Assembly: GCA_033060915.1 (NCBI GenBank)
Contig: CM065392.1
Span: 9,621,501-9,685,500 of the forward strand
Source of the DNA: Euryodendron excelsum
Lineage: Eukaryota > Streptophyta > Magnoliopsida > Ericales > Pentaphylacaceae
DNA: 64,000 bases
Direction: 5' to 3'
Below are positions 24,836 to 35,411 of the stretch, one piece after another (position 1 is the first letter of the stretch; every line of letters begins with the position of its first letter). Both the position numbers and the translations under genes were made by a program. The notes below the pieces were generated by a model. The model saw nothing but the letters and a program-made list of their open reading frames with translations, was not told the DNA's origin and did no database searches.

Positions 24836-27647
24836 TTCCTTTTTCTTCTCTCACTCTGTCTATCTTCTTGTGGTAAGTCAACAAAAGAAAAGCACCAGAG
24901 GCGGCACAAACCATGCATGCATGGTATATTCAAGAAAATTTTACAACAAAATAAGAGAACTCTCACAAAAACATCATGCTGAGGAATAAAAAATGACAAA
25001 TAATATCCCTCCTAATCCTATATTCAATTTTAAGTCAACAGACTCAAACATAATTAATCAGTATAAGGGTTAGAGAAGAATTTATCAGCTGACCTTTTGA
25101 GGTCAATCAAATCATGATTTCAACTAAAATGATGTCATTCTTTTTTATTTTGTAAAAAGAAGATACAGTACCTAGTGTAAGCTTGGGAATTCCTCAAAAG
25201 ACAAATTCTTCAACTGTGTCCTGTGCCCATCAACAAAAATCAAACTTGTATTTGATTTTCTTACTTGTGTTTTTTTTTTTTTTTTTTTGAGGAATAAGAA
25301 AAAAATAAATTTTGAGTCTTTCAATACAAAAGATTTTTGATGAAGAAAATTTCAACTGACTCTAAAATTGAAGAGGCATACCTAGCTTTTCCAAGCCTAA
25401 GTAGTTCCCCAAATACAGCTATTCATTCTCCCTTTCAAAAGATGACTGACAGCAAATCCTGACATCTCAATTGAAAATATCTGATATCCCACAGTATGTA
25501 TAATTCTAGTTACACAATGGGCCACTCTTACTAAACACAAATTTCCATAAGTCACAGTAGGCCAAACTAATATGATGGCCTGGTATGTATGTGCTTTCAC
25601 AGCTGGCCCTCAAACATTTTGGCAATATCAGTCTAGCAAACTTTGGTCTTACACAACAATTAAATTCATAATTGTTTTATTAAATTTCCATGGAGTTGAA
25701 AGACCAACAAAACTGTTGTCTTTAAGAATTTGGTTGGGCTACACATCCTCTTTCACCACTCTATTCTATATTGAAGCCCCAATTTATGCAGAATCATACC
25801 ACCAGGTCTATTCTCACAACCCCAGCCCATATTTTAGCTTGTCATTCACGTCTTGTTGATTGATATTGAGCCTCAACAGTGCAATAGTGTTTATTTCTGT
25901 AAAGACAGCTACAATGATTCAAGTTCTCTAGTATCCAACTCCACACATCAGTTAATTCAAGACATCCCATGTCAGCCCACAGAAAATTTACAAGATAACC
26001 ATGAAAAATATAAGGACTTGTTAATTATGTCAAAATGAACACCTAACTCTATTAGATCAGTGTGGATCATAAGCTTACTATATCTATTTGCATCTATCTA
26101 TGCATATAGGTTCCACGCGAGCATCACTTTTCAATTTTGAATTCTTTGCAATGGGTAATGAGCAAATGCTAAGGCGAAAGAACTAAACTAAGAAGCATGG
26201 ACACTAACATGAGTAGAACATGACGGTTTTGAAGAAATGAGTATAGGAACATGATGAGGATATGGCAAAAAAAATGTATACGTTGTATTTTTTTTTTGGC
26301 TATATGTATAAATGTAACATCCACACATCCACAAACCAATAAAAATATCGAAAGAACGACACTAATTCAACATGAAAAACACTTATTTAATCCGTAATTT
26401 AAACATCATCTTAATATAAATTAAGATGAAAACAAATTTACAATTTAAAATATATTAATTTAACAGATATAAATACACATTATTTTCGTTTTATCATTGA
26501 ATCCCAAGTATTCTCCAAACTTGCAATGTGTTTCACGCGTGTTTAAGTGGAGGACACGTGCATCCATCAAGGGTCCAAAGTGTGCCCAATTCTAAATAAA
26601 TAATAAGATACATTTGGACGTGTCTCCAACATGTGTTGGAGGTGTTTGATGACTATAGTCCGATACGTGTCCAACACGGATATGGCACCGTTTCATAAGC
26701 ATGTGCTTCTTAGGAACTGAAATATGAGTGCACTCTCTTCCATTGGACTAGTCTGAAAGCTTCTTACTCAACCTATTCCGACCAAATAGTCATAGGAGCA
26801 ACAAATGTGCAACCTTTGTTACACAAGGGCTGGATTAACTATTCTCCAAAACATACACAATCACTAAATTTGCTTACTGAACACCAATCGAGCACCAAAT
26901 TTTACAATGGATTAGATTATACAAAATTGTTTAACTGTCAGAAAAACCAACCTGAATAATACCACCAATCTGTTGTTCCCTAATCGATGCAAAATTCTGT
27001 AAAGTGAGTCCATAATCTTTTATCCCATCAACAAGCTGCTGAACCCGAATCCCCGCCTGGACCCGAACAGTCTTCTTCTCCTTATCCACCTCCAAAACCT
27101 TATCCATCAGCGCCAAATTCACCATCCCTTGCCTCGTTAACCCAATTCCATTGGGCGAGAGCCCTGATCCCACCGGCCGGATCTTCTGCTGCTTCTTATT
27201 GGCATCCCTCACAATGGTCTCCAATTCCTGCAGTGTCTCGGGTTGCAGGAACACCCGAGTTTGGACCTCGTGAGTACCACTCCAGTTGGACACCGTGTGG
27301 AGGTCATCCGGCAGCGGGGCGTACCGGAAGAGCTGGGCCTTCTTATGCTTGGCATTTTCCGGGAAGGGGAAAGAGTAGTAAGTGGCGATGCCGCAGCCGA
27401 GGACGAGGACGAAGTAGCCCAGGTACTTCCGGATCTCGGCTTCAGAGGATGAAGAGGAGAGCGATGACGACGATGACGAAGAAGAAATTGAACAAAATGG
27501 GCGGGTGAGGTTAGGGTTTTGTTCAGTGGTGGCGATTGTAGCGGAGAATAGGGTTTTGGGGAGGTGGGAATGTGTATTGGGAGCGTTTTGGTGGTGGTGA
27601 AGGAGGGCTTGTTGAAGGGATCGCCTGAGATTGAGAGCTCGGAACAT
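18435..27647 (-). CDS. GLDH: L-galactono-1,4-lactone dehydrogenase, mitochondrial (6 exons)
   Basis: Exons on the minus strand are 27647-26952, 24645-24395, 23423-23238, 21718-21298, 19936-19796 and 18593-18435. All junctions are GT/AG and phase-consistent, giving 617 aa (Arabidopsis about 610). The enzyme catalyses the last step of ascorbate synthesis, oxidising L-galactono-1,4-lactone and passing electrons to cytochrome c; family work also links it to complex I assembly. Residues 1-70 are a Ser/His-rich presequence, a hydrophobic segment spans about 75-93, and the conserved FPENAKHKKAQ follows. The VAO-type FAD domain includes RPVGSGLSPNG: Leu163 replaces the histidine that binds FAD covalently in related oxidases. 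Ala220 (QNFASIREQQ) fits the alanine known to suppress oxygen reactivity. The sugar-lactone oxidase-type C-terminal domain includes GYRVGWSDEILGFDCGGQQW and PVDAYNKARRELDPNRILSN. No frameshift or stop is seen, despite several MITEs in the introns. Confidence 0.97.
19271..19680. mobile_element. hAT-type MITE in GLDH intron 5 (family copy 2)
   Basis: Left end CTAAGAAGCATTGATACGG; right end, inverted, CTAGGAAGCACGGACACTCC. Flanking 8-mers CTTCCAAA and CTTCTGAA match at 6 of 8. The 410-bp interior is full of GGACAC/GTGTCC subterminal motifs and has no open frame. Confidence 0.8.
20484..21032. mobile_element. Probable diverged hAT-type MITE in GLDH intron 4 (family copy 3)
   Basis: The left end CTAGGAAGCGCAGACAC and the dense GTCCAC/GTGTCC motifs to about 20650 belong to the family. 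A weaker right end is proposed at 21032 (inverted CTACGAAACG), flanked by GTTACCAA against GTTGCCAG on the left (6 of 8). The right boundary is uncertain. Confidence 0.5.
22006..22422. mobile_element. hAT-type MITE in GLDH intron 3 (family copy 4)
   Basis: It is flanked by a perfect 8-bp direct repeat GGTTTAAT (21998-22005 and 22423-22430). The left end reads GCAAGAAGCACGGACACATC and the right end is a diverged inverted copy (CTTAGAATAACAGACAC). The interior contains GTGTCGGACAC and ACACGTC motifs and an A-rich tract. The 417-bp element has no coding capacity. Confidence 0.8.
23594..23954. mobile_element. Second MITE type in GLDH intron 2
   Basis: Near-perfect terminal inverted repeats: left CCTATGTTACATGGACT, right (inverted) CCTATGTTACATGGACTC. 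The 361-bp interior has GTGTC/GACAC motifs like the other MITEs here but a different terminus. No clean TSD is visible, although TGCATCT occurs close to both ends. Confidence 0.7.
24781..24835. repeat. 55-nt poly(C) run in GLDH intron 1
   Basis: An uninterrupted run of 55 cytosines on the plus strand, so the GLDH pre-mRNA would carry a 55-nt G run about 135 nt upstream of exon 2. Such long C/G homopolymers are rare in plant nuclear DNA. Length error in assembly is a real possibility. Confidence 0.9.
24836..26187. other. Middle of GLDH intron 1, no recognised element
   Basis: AT-rich intronic sequence with a T-rich tract near 25269-25289. Short open frames on both strands show no domain or codon bias and are not called. 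Confidence 0.5.
26188..26713. mobile_element. hAT-type MITE in GLDH intron 1 (family copy 5)
   Basis: Left end CTAAGAAGCATGGACAC; right end, inverted, CTAAGAAGCACATGCTTATG. Flanking 8-mers are GAACTAAA and GAACTGAA, 7 of 8 identical. At 526 bp it is one of the two longest copies here. Near the right end it has the family motifs GTGTCC, CACGTG and CCGATACGTGTCC. It ends about 240 bp from the exon 1 donor site. Confidence 0.85.
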
Positions 27648-27669
27648 TTGGCTTCAGCGCGTTACTGAG

Positions 27670-27696
27670 TAGTGTAGAGAGAGAGAGAGAGAGAGT
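27670..27696. repeat. (GA)n tract in the GLDH 5' leader
   Basis: GA repeat (CT on the coding strand) 25-50 nt upstream of the GLDH start codon, a position similar to the CT tract before the BOP-like gene. Confidence 0.75.
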
Positions 27697-27699
27697 AAA

Positions 27700-30691
27700 G
27701 GGGGTGTATGGTAAGAGGGGCTTTTCAAATTTCTAGGTTTATGGTTATATGGAATCAAAGCGGTGGTAATTTCAGGTGCGTGGCTTGCCACCCATCTTTC
27801 ATCCACGCAGAACCGGGCCGGGACCGGCTGAATATGATTTGAGATAATTGGATATTTTTCACTCCTTTTTACATCTATTTTATAATGCTTTAATTAAAAA
27901 TTTTATTAAATATTATTTTTCGGTAAATCGGTGTATTTATGTTAATTTTTTAACCTTTTTTTTCTAATGAGTATTTTTTTCTCATCGAAATATGAATTTC
28001 TTTGTAGAAAATATATAAAAGCCATATAAGGGTTTAAATATTTTGTTTCAATGTCTTCTCTACGGATTTCTGCCTAAGAATTTTTTCTTTTTCTTTTTTG
28101 TATTTAATATAAGATGGATAGTTTGACTCAGTCCCTTGACAGAAGACCAATGGAAAAAAAATAGAAAAAAACAAATAGTAGTAATCGCCTGCTTTTCGGA
28201 CCCCTATTAGACTCCACATTTTCCACACATTCAGCCGTTTAATTGCCAATACGAGTCACGGTCATGCTCCATCAACGTTAACTTTATTTGTGAAAATCTC
28301 AACTATTTTGAAAGTCTATTCCCACAAGTTTTCTCTCTCTCCCCTTTCTTACTCCCTCTTTTTCTTTCTCAAAATCCTACCACGGAAATCAGATTTGCCA
28401 TTAAAGCTTTGATCCAAAACTTTATCTTTCGTTTTGACATTTTTTTTTACTTTCTCTATTAAATTGCAAACTCATGAAGTTTTCCCCGCAATAAAGTTTT
28501 ATTAGGGAAAAAGAAACAGAGTGAGAAGACAGAAAACTTTTATCAGAACAAATATATATAGTCTTACCCAAATTCTTTGGCCAAAAAATAAGATCGGCTG
28601 AAGTTTTTCTACACCCTGAAAATTAATTAGTTTTGTTTTAGTTCTCTGCAATGCACAAGCAATCTAACATGCTAAGGAGCCCCACGCTGCTTTTTGTTTT
28701 GTCATCTGAAAAAAAAATATCGATTTCCTAAATCATGTAAAATTCTAAAAAAAAAAGTTATTATTTTTCAAATGATGTTATAGTATCAAAGGAATGAACA
28801 AACTTAATGGTGACCGAGCATGATCGTCGAAGGACTCGCATTGGTATTGAAAGACGAAATACCTGGACTATTAGAAATTTGACATGTGTCTGAGCAGTAG
28901 AGGTTTCTGCTGACTCTCTATTCGTTTGGTATAGCTTTTTTATCAATATTTTTTTTAGTTTACAAGTAAAAAAGTCAAGTTGTTCTAACTTTTTTATTTT
29001 TCTGGCTTTACTATAGTTAAATATAAGAAAAAAAGCAAAAATAAAAAGTAAAAAAGTCAAAATTTTTTAACTTTTTTGTTTATAAGCTTAAAAAAAAGTT
29101 AGTCGAAAAATTGATACCAAACGGCCCTCTGTGGAGGAGATTTTTATCTTTTTTAATTACCAAATGCATTTTGTTTTTCCTTTTCAAAATAGTTATTGCA
29201 ATATCATACAAAACATGTGTTTTTGTCTTTTGTTTTTTGAAAAAAAACCAAAACATATTTTTTCTTTTTAAAAAATGAAAACGGACAATGTTAAGAAATG
29301 TAACCTAAATTATTAGTTCGCCAAACCCATAAACATATTTCATTTTAGTTTTAGCTCATTTTATTGATCATAGTTCTCAGCATTAATTCTTTGATCAAGT
29401 ACTAGTGATTAAATTGATTTCAGAAGTTGCGGTGGCAAGTGAAATAGCTCATCAACACTCACCTAACATAGATTACCTATTGAAATGTCTGTTAATGTCA
29501 TTCTTATTTTTATGTAAACTTTTAAGCTAAAATACTGAAATTGAGTATCTAACATTATTAAAGTACTGGAATTTTTATGCTAAAAAAATCTCGAAACTAT
29601 TTTTTATTAAAATATTGAGATCCCTTTCATTGCTGGGGCATTCTAAATGTAAATAGATCAATCCAAATTAAGTTTACAAGCAAGATCACCAGTTGTATCT
29701 ACCAACGTAACTTAAAAAAAGAAAAAGAAATAAGGAAAGAAATGAATTTAAAAGTGATAATTTTCTAAACAAAAACTAAAAAAAAAGAAAAAAAACTAAA
29801 GGTGATGCCTACCCCTGCAGGAAAAAAAAAAGAAAATAGAAACTTAAAAGTTATAATTTTCTAAATAAACAGAGCATGCCCACAAATTATTCAAAACTTT
29901 AAAGCACCATGTGTTCTCATTCCTTTCATATGCGGATTGAGTTCCCTGCTTGCTAGGTGAGGCATTTGACCCCATCTAATAAAAAAGACCCACCACATTA
30001 TACCACCACATTATAAGAGGTGGAGCACATGGTACTCTAGGAACGCTTAATAATTTTTCCACAAAAAATAAGTATCTATACTATACCAAAAGTCACCACC
30101 TCAGTTTGGAGAATATCTGTCACAAAAACTAAATATAGAGTTTTATAGTCCCAACTCAGTTAACTAAACACAAATGTTAGTAAGGTTAATGGGAGTTACG
30201 GGCACACACGTGTACTAGACTACTAGTAATTATAAAAGCTAGGATGGACTGGCTTTCCAATACATAAAATAAAATTCACAATGGACTTGATATATCATTA
30301 TGCAACACCTAATGAAGTGAAAATAAAATAAAAAACGAGATACAATGGAACTTAGCAGGAGAGAAACTTATAATGGAAAGAGCTTCCAATATGCCTGTCC
30401 ATGCCTTTCAAATGCTTTCATTAGTCAATTTCCTATCAGAAGAAGATCAGTATGGTCCTCCAACAAACCTGTTTTAGAATTCCACAATATGAAAAGCACC
30501 AACAAGGATAGTTGTACTGCATATAACATCACAACATATCTGAAACATCTGGCTAAAATTTAGCTCACATGCAGAAGGGGTTCAAAGTTTCCAAATGCAC
30601 AACATTATCAACATTATGTACAAGGCTTGAGCCTATATGACATCCATACTTAGACATACACTCTCCAGCTTGAGCTAATGTAATAGCCACA
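27700..30691. other. Interval between the SEC14-like gene and GLDH
   Basis: It should hold the GLDH promoter and the 3' UTR of the SEC14-like gene, both on the minus strand. No other gene is supported. The DNA is AT-rich with A/T homopolymers, plus one small inverted-repeat element at 28923-29123. Confidence 0.5.
28923..29123. mobile_element. Small foldback MITE
   Basis: The left end CGTTTGGTATAGC and inverted right end CGTTTGGTATCAA define a 201-bp AT-rich element with internal complementary A/T tracts. Flanks CTCTCTAT/CCCTCTGT are a weak 8-bp TSD candidate. No coding capacity. Confidence 0.55.
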
Positions 30692-33600
30692 CTAAGACAG
30701 GAACTCTCTAGATGCCCACCTCTCGTCATACCTCCCGAAGGAGTAGGCTGCAGAAGGCATCTCAGTTAAGTGGAAAGGATCCGGTTCAATTCCATAATCT
30801 GTCAGCGGCCTATCCTCCAGAATATCATCATGATTCTGCACAAACTCGGGGATCTCAACCTCTCCTTTCTTTATATCTTCCCAAAGGTACTGCAGGCGGC
30901 TGACATACTTGATTTTCCAATATAAGCTAAATCCAAAACAAGAGAATCGTGAGCACAAGCACACCTTGATGGTGTACTTGTTATAATTAGAAACAAACTC
31001 AAAATAACTTACTGACAGTAACCTAAGAATTTAGGATTTATTTGCAAAAAATCAAATCTAAGTAGCGGAAATTTGGCACCGAATATAAGTGGAGGTGGCA
31101 GGGGACAGGTAGGGTTCATAGAAGTGGAATGGGCAAAGCAAACTAGATAAGTAGCAGCAACAATCTTATGAAATTACTGTGATTTCTGCATTTGGAAGAT
31201 AATTAATCAAAATTTACGATAGATACACAACAATTTTTTCAAATTAACTTCTAGGAAGAATGAAATCCGATAATACTAAAACGATCTTCGAATGGCCCAT
31301 TTATCCTCTAGTGTTACTACTTACAATTACTCATAATGACACAATTACTTGGGGACTGTTAAGTCTTTTGTTGATATAATATTCAGCATCCAAACTATAT
31401 AAAAAGGGGACAGTGTCTGTTTTATGATGCACTAACTGCAAAATAAATAATATATATACATATATATTACTTTCATGGGTATGAGACCCATTCAGGAATA
31501 TTTTGGGTAAAATTATAGTCCAATGTGAAGATAAGCCCCGCTTTGTGGCCCTCTGAATCTCGTGTGGACCTTCTTTGCAACCTATATTCTACTAGAGAAC
31601 ATCTTTGAAAGTGATGCCGAAGTAAAATATAAACAAGAGTTGTTCATAATCACTACAAAAATAGCATCTTTGACACCGGTGGCCACTAGAAGCATGTCTA
31701 CAAGCCATTCTTCCTAATCGTTCCAAACAAATTATGTATGCATCACTGAAGTAACTTTGGGATGTTTTGGAAGTTCAGATGATTGTCTAAATTCTGTTAG
31801 TAGAAACCACTCACCCTCCACTTAAAAAGAATCGGCCAAGAGTGGCAACGAACAGCCTTGAGCGGAGCCCTGGATGAATGAAGTAAACAACCTGCAGCCT
31901 ATCCTTACCATCAGAGGGAAGCTCTTCATAGATCCACCTTAAGATCGTTATGCCAGGGTTGTTGTCTTCCTTCTGCACAGTACTGTGCATGTAAACGATG
32001 CAGAATGGTCCTTCTGGCATCTCAGTATATATTTTGTGAAAAACATACCTTTTCAGCCGTTCCCCACACACAACTGGAGCTGCAAATAAATTAATGCAGC
32101 AAAGGAAGTCAATGTAAATACAATGAAAACTAGACAAGGCAAGCGAAAATTAGAAACTCTAATAAGGTTTAAACAAAATTTGAAAAACCAATTGGCGCAT
32201 CTAAAATAAACAACCAAAGCTACATTAAACAGAACTCATACCGTATTGTTTTCAATACAATGCATAGTCATAAATACCGTCAACATGTCAAATTCCCAGG
32301 AAGCATACCACACAAAGGTGGTTGCCCCATTCGAATGCTATTCCCAATCTCTCTTGAGTTTCAGGCAGATGCAAAAACTTGACTTTTCATGGAAAAAGCC
32401 AAGGAAAAAAGATCCAATATCCATGAGGATATTCATAACAAATTATCTAGTTTCTTTCTTCTACCAAAATGACCAAATCAAGCAAAGGGCCAAAAGAGAA
32501 TATGTGTTTGCTTTGCTTCCAAAACTGCAGCAGTGCATAATGTGGAGGAAACAAGTGACTAGCGCATCCAACCGAAAAGAAACAATATAAGATAGTAAAA
32601 CTCTCTAAAAACTTGGTTATTTTTCTATGTAGTTATCTATGTACACATCGAATCAGTGCTAACAACTACTCCTGAGCCCACATCACCCATCCAGATCTGG
32701 CAAAGTGGCTTTGTTACCTGTTCCATTAGGAACCGCAGATTCAGGAAAGAAACAAGATAAGCTAGTAAAACTCTCTAAAAACTTGGTTATTTATCTACTT
32801 AGTAATCTATATACACATCGGATCAGTGCCAACAACAACTCCTGAGCCCACCTCACCCATCCAAATGCGGCAAAGTGGTTTTGTTACCTGTTTCATTAAG
32901 AACCACAGATTTTTTTGGTCCATCACATTCATTTAAAGTAATGCAAAATGGCTTAGGTCAGTAAAAGCTTTGGTGTCTCCTATTCAATAAGTTATTCCAC
33001 CAATAATTGATAAAAGAAATCCAATTGGAGCTCTTTGTTTATTTAATAATTTAATTATGTTTTGGTAAATAATCCTATCGGTGTTCATCACACTACAAAA
33101 AAAGAATCCACTAAATCCCCGTTGACTTATATATTATGTCATAACCTTGTTATGCTTATTTCAAAAACCATTGATAACCATAAGTAGTCACAATTGCATC
33201 TACTCATACATTTGAAATGTTTTAGTAACAAAAGTACACAGCATCACTTACACATAAAATTGGAAAAATAAAAATAAAGATCACCCCATTTCATCAACCG
33301 ATGAATTCAGCACAAACCAAAGCAACAACTATATATATGCATGTTTGAACCTATAAATAATTGCTTTAGAGCACAAGGAATACAAAAACCATAAACCTAG
33401 AACTCCATTCATATGGACACAAAGAAAGCACAGGCCATATACAAATATCTAATAGATGTATGTGCCAAATTTTAAATCCCGAAACACAAAGAAACCAACA
33501 AAACCCAACATAACAAAAAAATAAAAAAGGACAAATTTTGAGATAAACATAACTGAAAAACTATCACTTTACATAACTACATGGACACAAAGAACATTTA

Positions 33601-34439
33601 CACTATTAACAATTAATTTGTATATTTATATATCTACAGATGATGAAACTCTCCATAAAACCTCAAAGACTCAAACCATGGAAAAACAAACTAAACCCAG
33701 ATAACCAAAAAATTCACAAAGCCCAAATTTTGAATGAACATAGCTGAAACCTACTGCGGCCAATTTAAATGGACCCAGCAAACATAGACTGTACTAACAT
33801 ATAGTTGTAAGTTGCATATATCTATAGACGAATGTGAAACCCTCCAATCCATAACTCCTTAAGCTCAAAACATGAAAAAAATAAAATAAATAAAATAAAA
33901 CCAACTAAAACGAGATACCAAAAATTTTTAAAACGCTCAAAGTCGTGAGAAAAATACAGCTAAAAACTGATAACTCCATTAGTGTAATATAAAACTATAT
34001 CATATGCAATTATAGATATATCTCTCACACATGAAATTAAAAAAAAAAACCTCCATAAATCGTCAAAACGTCAAAAAAAAAAAAAATCTAAACCAGATGC
34101 CCAAAAAATAAAAAAGCTCAAATTTTGCGATGAACACAGCTAAAAAACTAAAATACTTTACTAGTCCACATGTGTGTATATACAGATAATAGGTGTTAAT
34201 TTACCGGGAAAGTATTTTCCTACGATGCGGAAGATGCGGTTGCCGGACATGTCGGAGCCGCGTTCGAGGCGAAAGAACTGCAAGGCGTCGAGATCGGAGA
34301 AGTCTTCGTCAGAGGGACAGTCGTGCCAGTTCTCTTCTTCTCTTTCTCTGTCCGTCGGAGACAAGAAAGGCCGAGCGTCTATGCCCAGATCCGACGCCAA
34401 AACCAACACCGAGAAATCTTCCGATGTTGAATCCCCCAT
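30692..34439 (-). CDS. SEC14-like CRAL-TRIO domain protein (3 exons)
   Basis: Minus-strand exons 34439-34205, 32079-31815 and 30926-30692 join in phases 1 and 2 at GT/AG sites to give 244 aa. The N terminus (1-60) is acidic and variable (SPTDREREEENWHDCPSDED). From about residue 62 the chain reads SGNRIFRIVGKYFPAPVVCGERL, then FCIVYMHSTVQKEDNNPG, LQVVYFIHPGLRSRLF and SGGLYWKIKYVSRLQYLWEDI: a single CRAL-TRIO/SEC14-type fold as in plant SEC14 cytosolic factor family proteins and the C-terminal domain of GDAP2. The conserved tail PLTDYGIEPDP is present. There is no N-terminal CRAL-TRIO helical extension and no macro domain, so this is the short plant form. Family members bind lipids and are thought to act in phosphoinositide metabolism or membrane trafficking; the ligand here is unknown. 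The start is the first ATG of an uninterrupted exon. No defects are seen. Confidence 0.93.
32577..32911. repeat. 170-bp tandem duplication in SEC14-like intron 1
   Basis: The stretch from about 32577 recurs from about 32747 with a constant 170-bp offset. The block GTAAAACTCTCTAAAAACTT is identical, and the rest differs at scattered positions including TCAGTGCTAACAACTACTCC against TCAGTGCCAACAACAACTCC. An old intronic tandem duplication. Confidence 0.85.
33370..34190. repeat. Degenerate ~190-bp tandem repeats in SEC14-like intron 1
   Basis: About four diverged units recur. Each includes a CTCCATAAA..CTCAAA block, an A-rich AAACCCAGATAACCAAAAAA block, a CAAATTTTG.ATGAACA(T/C)AGCTGAAA block and a TATATATCTACAGA-like block. 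They run up to the exon 1 donor at 34204. No coding potential. Confidence 0.65.
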
Positions 34440-35378
34440 CTCCGTTTCTCTCTAAAAACTGTCTCCTCTTTTGATGGCTGCTGAGATCTTTATTGGGAAA
34501 TGATGATCTATAATTGTCTGATCAAGCAAGAGTCTGGAATCTGGAGCACAACACTGTCATGATTGAACGGAGTATTTATTTGGACTAATTACACTTTGCA
34601 TTTAGGTTTTGAGCGAAAACTCACATAAACTTTTTTTTTCTTTTCTGGTAGGGAAGTAAATACATAATCCTCTCCTTTGTAGTCTAGACTACTCTTATCC
34701 AAAATAGATGAACAGTAACAGCTTCAGTGAAAAGACAAAATTACCCCAATCTTATTAACGTATACCTCTGCCTCTAGACCCAGCTTGGCATTCTATCAAA
34801 AACCTATATCTCTTTTGGCATTTTATCAAACACTTTTTTGGCATCTTTAGTTTTTTTAAATAGATATCTACCATCTAACTTCACACAAGTACATCATTAC
34901 TCTCGAACCCAATCTGTCACAGCCCAAAACTCATCATTTCACCTCAATAGAGTCATGATCCGGGTCAATTCTAATGAGTTTCGATTAATTTTGAGGTGTG
35001 GTCTTTTTATTTTATACAAATTAAATAATTATTAGATAAAAAAATTTTAAAAATTTTAAAGAGTTAATAGTATTTAGAAAGTTTTGAACATAAAAATTTA
35101 AAATGAGTAGACTCTCAAACCCTCAATCTTAACCACCATACCAATCTCTTAGAATTTAAACTTTTGTAATTGGCACTACTACAATATACACTTGGTTTGG
35201 TCTACTGGATTAGTACAAGTTCTCAATATTAAAAAATAAAAATTTGAAGGGAATAGTTGAGATTCGTGCAAACTGGCCTAACATTCTTAATTGATGAATG
35301 AAAAAAAATAAAAAAGAGAACATCAAATTGCTGTCCATCGACAGCAATATATAACGGAATCTATATACGCATATACAC

Positions 35379-35411
<33 letters not shown>

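Noticed and set aside
24723..24999. Poly-Pro and poly-Gly proteins across the C run
   Set aside because: Pure homopolymer translation within a GLDH intron.
25572..26038. 95-aa and 61-aa plus-strand frames
   Set aside because: They lie within GLDH intron 1, lack domains and have intron-like composition.
27233..27508. Plus-strand frames opposite GLDH exon 1
   Set aside because: Antisense shadows of the coding exon.
32246..32590. 114-aa plus-strand frame
   Set aside because: Lies within intron 1 of the SEC14-like gene on the opposite strand, has no recognisable domain and runs into the start of the 170-bp repeat.
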